Shown here one piece after another: positions 61,780 to 64,000 of a DNA stretch of 64,000 nucleotides; within the stretch, counting starts at the first letter, position 1, and every line of letters begins with the position of its first letter. The notes under the pieces are model-generated. The model saw only the letters and a list, made by a program, of their open reading frames with translations. It was not told where the DNA came from and ran no database searches. Location: assembly GCA_020633435.1 (NCBI GenBank), contig JACKDP010000004.1:733067-797066 (forward strand), in the 5' to 3' direction. This DNA comes from Myxococcales bacterium (GTDB lineage Bacteria; Myxococcota_A; Bradymonadia; UBA7976; UBA1532). Position numbers and translations under genes: made by a program.

Positions 61780-62430
61780 TCAGGCCCCTCCATCGGGTCG
61801 GGGTGGCGACGGACGGAGCGGTGGCTCGCAGCAGCGACTGTCGGGAGCCTGGCACCGCTCCGGCAGGGAACCGAAGTACCAGACTCCGATGAATCCCTGT
61901 CCGCCCGAGCTCTCGTAGTCATCGATGGCACCGAACCCAATGTCGAGCACATCGCTGTCTGGGTCGACACCAACTGAAAGGAACAGTTGTTGACCCCCGA
62001 CGGTGAAGAGAAGAAAACCGAACTCACCGTACCACTTCCACTCGCAGGCCGTGGCGCGGACTCCATCCAGGTCGACGTGGCACCCTGGGTTCCTCACCGT
62101 GACCACTGACGGCCTGTCCCGGTCACCACAGACAAGCGACCCAGGTGTGGCCGTCAGCGACACCGTGAGCACTGCTGGGACAGGAGGTTGACATGGGGAC
62201 CCGTCTGCTGATTGCTCGCCGTGGGAGAAGATCGCGACGCCCTCCCCCTGCAGGTCAAGAAGTGGCCGCAGCATGGGCACGCCGGGCCGGACATCGGATG
62301 GGCCCGTTCGAGAGAGTATGTGAAGGTCCTTGTCGGTCAACGTCCAGCAGGGAGGGTACAGCTCCTCGGGTCCGCATCCCGGCACCGACAGGGCGGCTCC
62401 AGGCAACCACAGGAGGAGAGTTCGGCGCAT
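61780..62430 (-). CDS. Hypothetical lipoprotein, 216 residues
   Basis: Signal peptide with lipobox-like SVPGC (residue about 20). Features PCWTLTDKDLHILSRTGPSD, TVSLTATPGSLVCGDRDRPS, GCHVDLDGVRATACEWKWYG and a Cys-rich end (RCQAPDSRCCEPP). The start overlaps the upstream frame's stop (TGATG). No family recognised. Confidence 0.55.
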   Translation of the reverse strand: MRRTLLLWLPGAALSVPGCGPEELYPPCWTLTDKDLHILSRTGPSDVRPGVPMLRPLLDLQGEGVAIFSHGEQSADGSPCQPPVPAVLTVSLTATPGSLVCGDRDRPSVVTVRNPGCHVDLDGVRATACEWKWYGEFGFLLFTVGGQQLFLSVGVDPDSDVLDIGFGAIDDYESSGGQGFIGVWYFGSLPERCQAPDSRCCEPPLRPSPPRPDGGA

Positions 62431-62867
62431 CACGCCCGTCCAGGCGGCAGCCGCCGCGGCGATGGGTCACCTGATGGGCGGTAGTCCCAGCCATAGGGGA
62501 TGCCGGTCCACTCGGCCAGGCAGGTCTGGATGCCCTGTTCGCTCAACACGAGCATGAGTCCCTGTCTCGACCGAAGACAGAACGAGCCGCTCATGCACCG
62601 GCCGAGCTCGCCGATGCCGTCACCAACGGGCACCTCGTGGGCGATGTGCCACGCTCTCTCGCCTCGACGAAGCGGCCCGAGAAGTCGCTCCAGCACGACA
62701 ACGGCGTCGTTGCGTCGTCCCGAACCCCTTAGGCGACGGCCACGAAGGCGCCCTCCTCCCGGTGTCGGTGGGCGACCGAGAAGCCGAAGCCCGGGCGGGG
62801 CATCGGAGCAGCCGCCTCCCGCACGATGTCGAGCGCCCGATCCCTGCGATTGGTGGTGGCGTGTCAT
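62430..62867 (-). pseudogene. Hypothetical gene with two apparent compensating frameshifts
   Basis: The ATG at 62867 overlaps the upstream stop (ATGA) and the frame is open to 62430. However, codons from about 62850 to 62732 read as low-quality sequence in that frame. The neighbouring frame there gives RRDRALDIVREAAAPMPRPG and FGFSVAHRHREEGAFVAVA, which look protein-like. After 62730 the annotated frame is again convincing (DAVVVLERLLGPLRRGERAW, LMLVLSEQGIQTCLAEWTG). This suggests one indel near 62850 and another near 62730. Function unknown. Confidence 0.4.
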
Positions 62868-63526
62868 GGCACCCTGCCCGCCAGCACCAGCCGAAGTGGT
62901 GCCGACTGCAACTCCTCGGCCTCCATGCCGAAACAAGCATGGGTCGGTCGGCGGGTCACGACCGAGATGATGGACACACCCACGGGCAACTCACCATGGT
63001 GGCCCAATGCGACCTGCGCAGTCGGCGAGCCTGGATCGTCAGCAAGTCCACCTCCGGCGGGCGATTCCTGGTTGTAGAAGGACTCATGCACCTGCGCGAA
63101 AGGCATGCCTTCCGAAGACTCGAACTCTACCTGCCAGGCGTAGTCGATGGTCGCTGGGCAGCATGCCGAGGGCACCTCGACCGCACCGACCTCCAGCCGT
63201 AGGCCGACCGACGAGAAGCGGCCCTGCGCGTCCGCGATGGGCATCCGCTCAGGCCACGTCACCTCGGCCCGGGTGAAGACGGGCGGCTGGATCTCGCAGC
63301 CGGACGGCGTGCTGGCGTCAGCGCCGCCATCACCTTCCAGGACCGCGTCAGGTGACGCTGCGTCCGTGGGGCCCCCATCGCGAGCCACGACTTCACCGTC
63401 GGCTGAGCCGCCATCGTGGCCAGCATCCGCCCGGCCGGCGACGGCTCCTGGGGTGTCGGCGGCTGGAGCACCTGGTGAGCACCCTGCCAAGAAGACCGCA
63501 GCCACGAGGCCAACGCACCCCTTCAT
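62864..63526 (-). CDS. Hypothetical lipoprotein with Asp/Ala/Gly linker
   Basis: A 220-residue protein. Lipobox AAVFLAGC, then a linker (GRADAGHDGGSADGE and similar, to about residue 80). A beta-rich domain follows: FSSVGLRLEVGAVEVPSACC, TIDYAWQVEFESSEGMPFAQ, GVSIISVVTRRPTHACFG and APLRLVLAG. Four Cys are in the domain. It may be an Ig-like fold. No family recognised. Confidence 0.6.
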   Translation of the reverse strand: MKGCVGLVAAVFLAGCSPGAPAADTPGAVAGRADAGHDGGSADGEVVARDGGPTDAASPDAVLEGDGGADASTPSGCEIQPPVFTRAEVTWPERMPIADAQGRFSSVGLRLEVGAVEVPSACCPATIDYAWQVEFESSEGMPFAQVHESFYNQESPAGGGLADDPGSPTAQVALGHHGELPVGVSIISVVTRRPTHACFGMEAEELQSAPLRLVLAGRVP

Positions 63527-63575
63527 GCTGAGTACCTCGGCGCAAAACGGGCCGACACCGAGTCGACCCGGCACG

Positions 63576-63686
63576 CTAGCCCCGCCCGACCCGAATGGCG
63601 TTCGCGTCGCCGACCTCGATGCCCTGGCTGACTTCCGTCGCTCCGTCGGGCAGGAAGAGGTCCTGCGTGATCGTCTGCTCGTTCAT
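63576..63686 (-). CDS. Short ORF encoding a 36-residue acidic peptide
   Basis: ATG at 63686 preceded by GCAGGAGGCAGG (AGGAGG 4 nt before the start). The peptide begins MNEQTITQDLFLPDGATE and ends AIRVGRG before TAG. It is 50 bp upstream of the lipoprotein gene on the same strand. It has a convincing RBS but no recognisable family; it could be a leader peptide, a small regulator or chance. Confidence 0.4.
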   Translation of the reverse strand: MNEQTITQDLFLPDGATEVSQGIEVGDANAIRVGRG

Positions 63687-63743
63687 CCTGCCTCCTGCCC
63701 GGGTCGCCGGTGCCGACCCATGGGCACGACGCTAGACATACTC

Positions 63744-63754
63744 GGGGGGGGGGG
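63744..63754. repeat. G11 homopolymer beside a T6 tract
   Basis: Eleven G followed by CAAGATATTTTTTCG. It lies between the 36-residue ORF and the IS66 remnant, and marks noncoding or decayed DNA. Nothing else is visible from 63687 to about 63860. Confidence 0.6.
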
Positions 63755-63859
63755 GCAAGATATTTTTTCGTGGTCGCGCGCGGTCCTGCCAGCCGGCGTC
63801 TTGCGGGCGAGGCGGGGGGAGGAGGCGGCCGTCGGCCTGCTGCCCCCGAGGTCGGGTAC

Positions 63860-64000
63860 GCCGACTCGATCGAGCCCCAGCCGCCTCGCCGCCCCGGCCG
63901 GGGACTTGAAGCTGCCCCGCATGTCCACTGGCTCGACGCCCATGAAGATGCGGACACTGCCCAGCCTCAGCATGCCGCCACCACCCGCAGCAGTCGCAGC
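63860..64000 (-). mobile_element. IS66-family remnant: end of tnpA-like ORF and 5' part of tnpB
   Basis: The reverse strand has a frame ending LRLLRVVAAC-stop (TGA at 63969-63967), overlapping an ATG at 63973 that starts MLRLGSVRIFMGVEPVDMRG. The second sequence matches the conserved N-terminus of IS66 TnpB (orf2). Similarity fades after about 30-35 residues (RRLGLDRV), and the remaining frame is scrambled, so the element is truncated on its left side. More of it may lie beyond the window. Confidence 0.6.

Noticed and set aside
61442..61855. Alternative minus-strand frame overlapping the 155-residue ORF
   Set aside because: Shadow frame without RBS; the chosen frame is coupled to the upstream stop and has a good Shine-Dalgarno.

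Overview
The window is high-GC DNA (roughly 70% or more by eye, dropping after about 57.6 kb). It comes from a Gram-negative predator- or soil-type deltaproteobacterium, most likely a member of Myxococcota. The evidence is a complete Tol-Pal envelope operon, many lipoproteins with Asp/Ala/Gly/Pro-rich linkers, MopE-like DCDG metal-binding repeats, thrombospondin type 3 repeats with a MYXO-CTERM-like tail, and frequent GTG and TTG starts. I see no rRNA, tRNA or CRISPR array.

Layout. 1-4.3 kb (minus): tolQ-tolR-tolA-tolB-(small TonB_C-like gene)-pal, with pal cut by the window edge. 4.4-11.9 kb: small lipoproteins, a large cadherin-like/PPC lipoprotein with a broken reading frame, a THUMP-type methyltransferase, and two 96-bp direct repeats in a divergent promoter region. 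12.0-14.4 kb: a PhoB/PhoR pair. 14.4-26.3 kb: a DUF434-like protein, a MopE/fibrinogen-like lipoprotein, an FG-GAP/ASPIC/thioredoxin/TPR protein interrupted by one in-frame TGA, a YfhL-type ferredoxin, and a tandem pair of paralogous beta-propeller lipoproteins.

26.3-35.1 kb (minus): a probable RiPP-type operon. Its order is PqqD-like protein, a giant Ig-like/FG-GAP lipoprotein, a 53-residue Cys-containing candidate precursor, an HPr-kinase-like protein, a radical SAM/SPASM enzyme and a small S24/S26 peptidase. 35.2-37.7 kb: etfA, etfB and a FadR-like TetR regulator with a perfect palindromic operator at its start codon. 37.7-40.1 kb: an A-PCP-GNAT NRPS-like protein. 40.2-43.8 kb: a polyamine locus (PLP decarboxylase, two ACL5-like aminopropyltransferases, speD), with a strongly structured leader before the first aminopropyltransferase.

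43.9-47.5 kb: a flippase and a FadH-like reductase. 47.5-54.8 kb (minus): a tightly overlapping six-gene operon made of an MBOAT acyltransferase, a 63-residue microprotein with the same C-terminal hexapeptide, two SGNH esterase-like proteins, a CBM9-like protein and a NUDIX-MBL fusion. It looks like a cell-envelope O-acylation system. 54.9-57.5 kb: a MYXO-CTERM surface protein. 57.7-64.0 kb: lower-GC accessory DNA with a six-copy tandem array of Cys-rich lipoproteins, orphan lipoproteins, a frameshifted ORF and an IS66 remnant.

The strongest candidates for new biology are the precursor/PqqD/HprK/rSAM/S26 operon with its embedded giant lipoprotein, the in-frame TGA (possible selenocysteine) in the ASPIC protein, the MBOAT/microprotein locus with a duplicated FIYFQF tail, and the structured leader in the polyamine locus.
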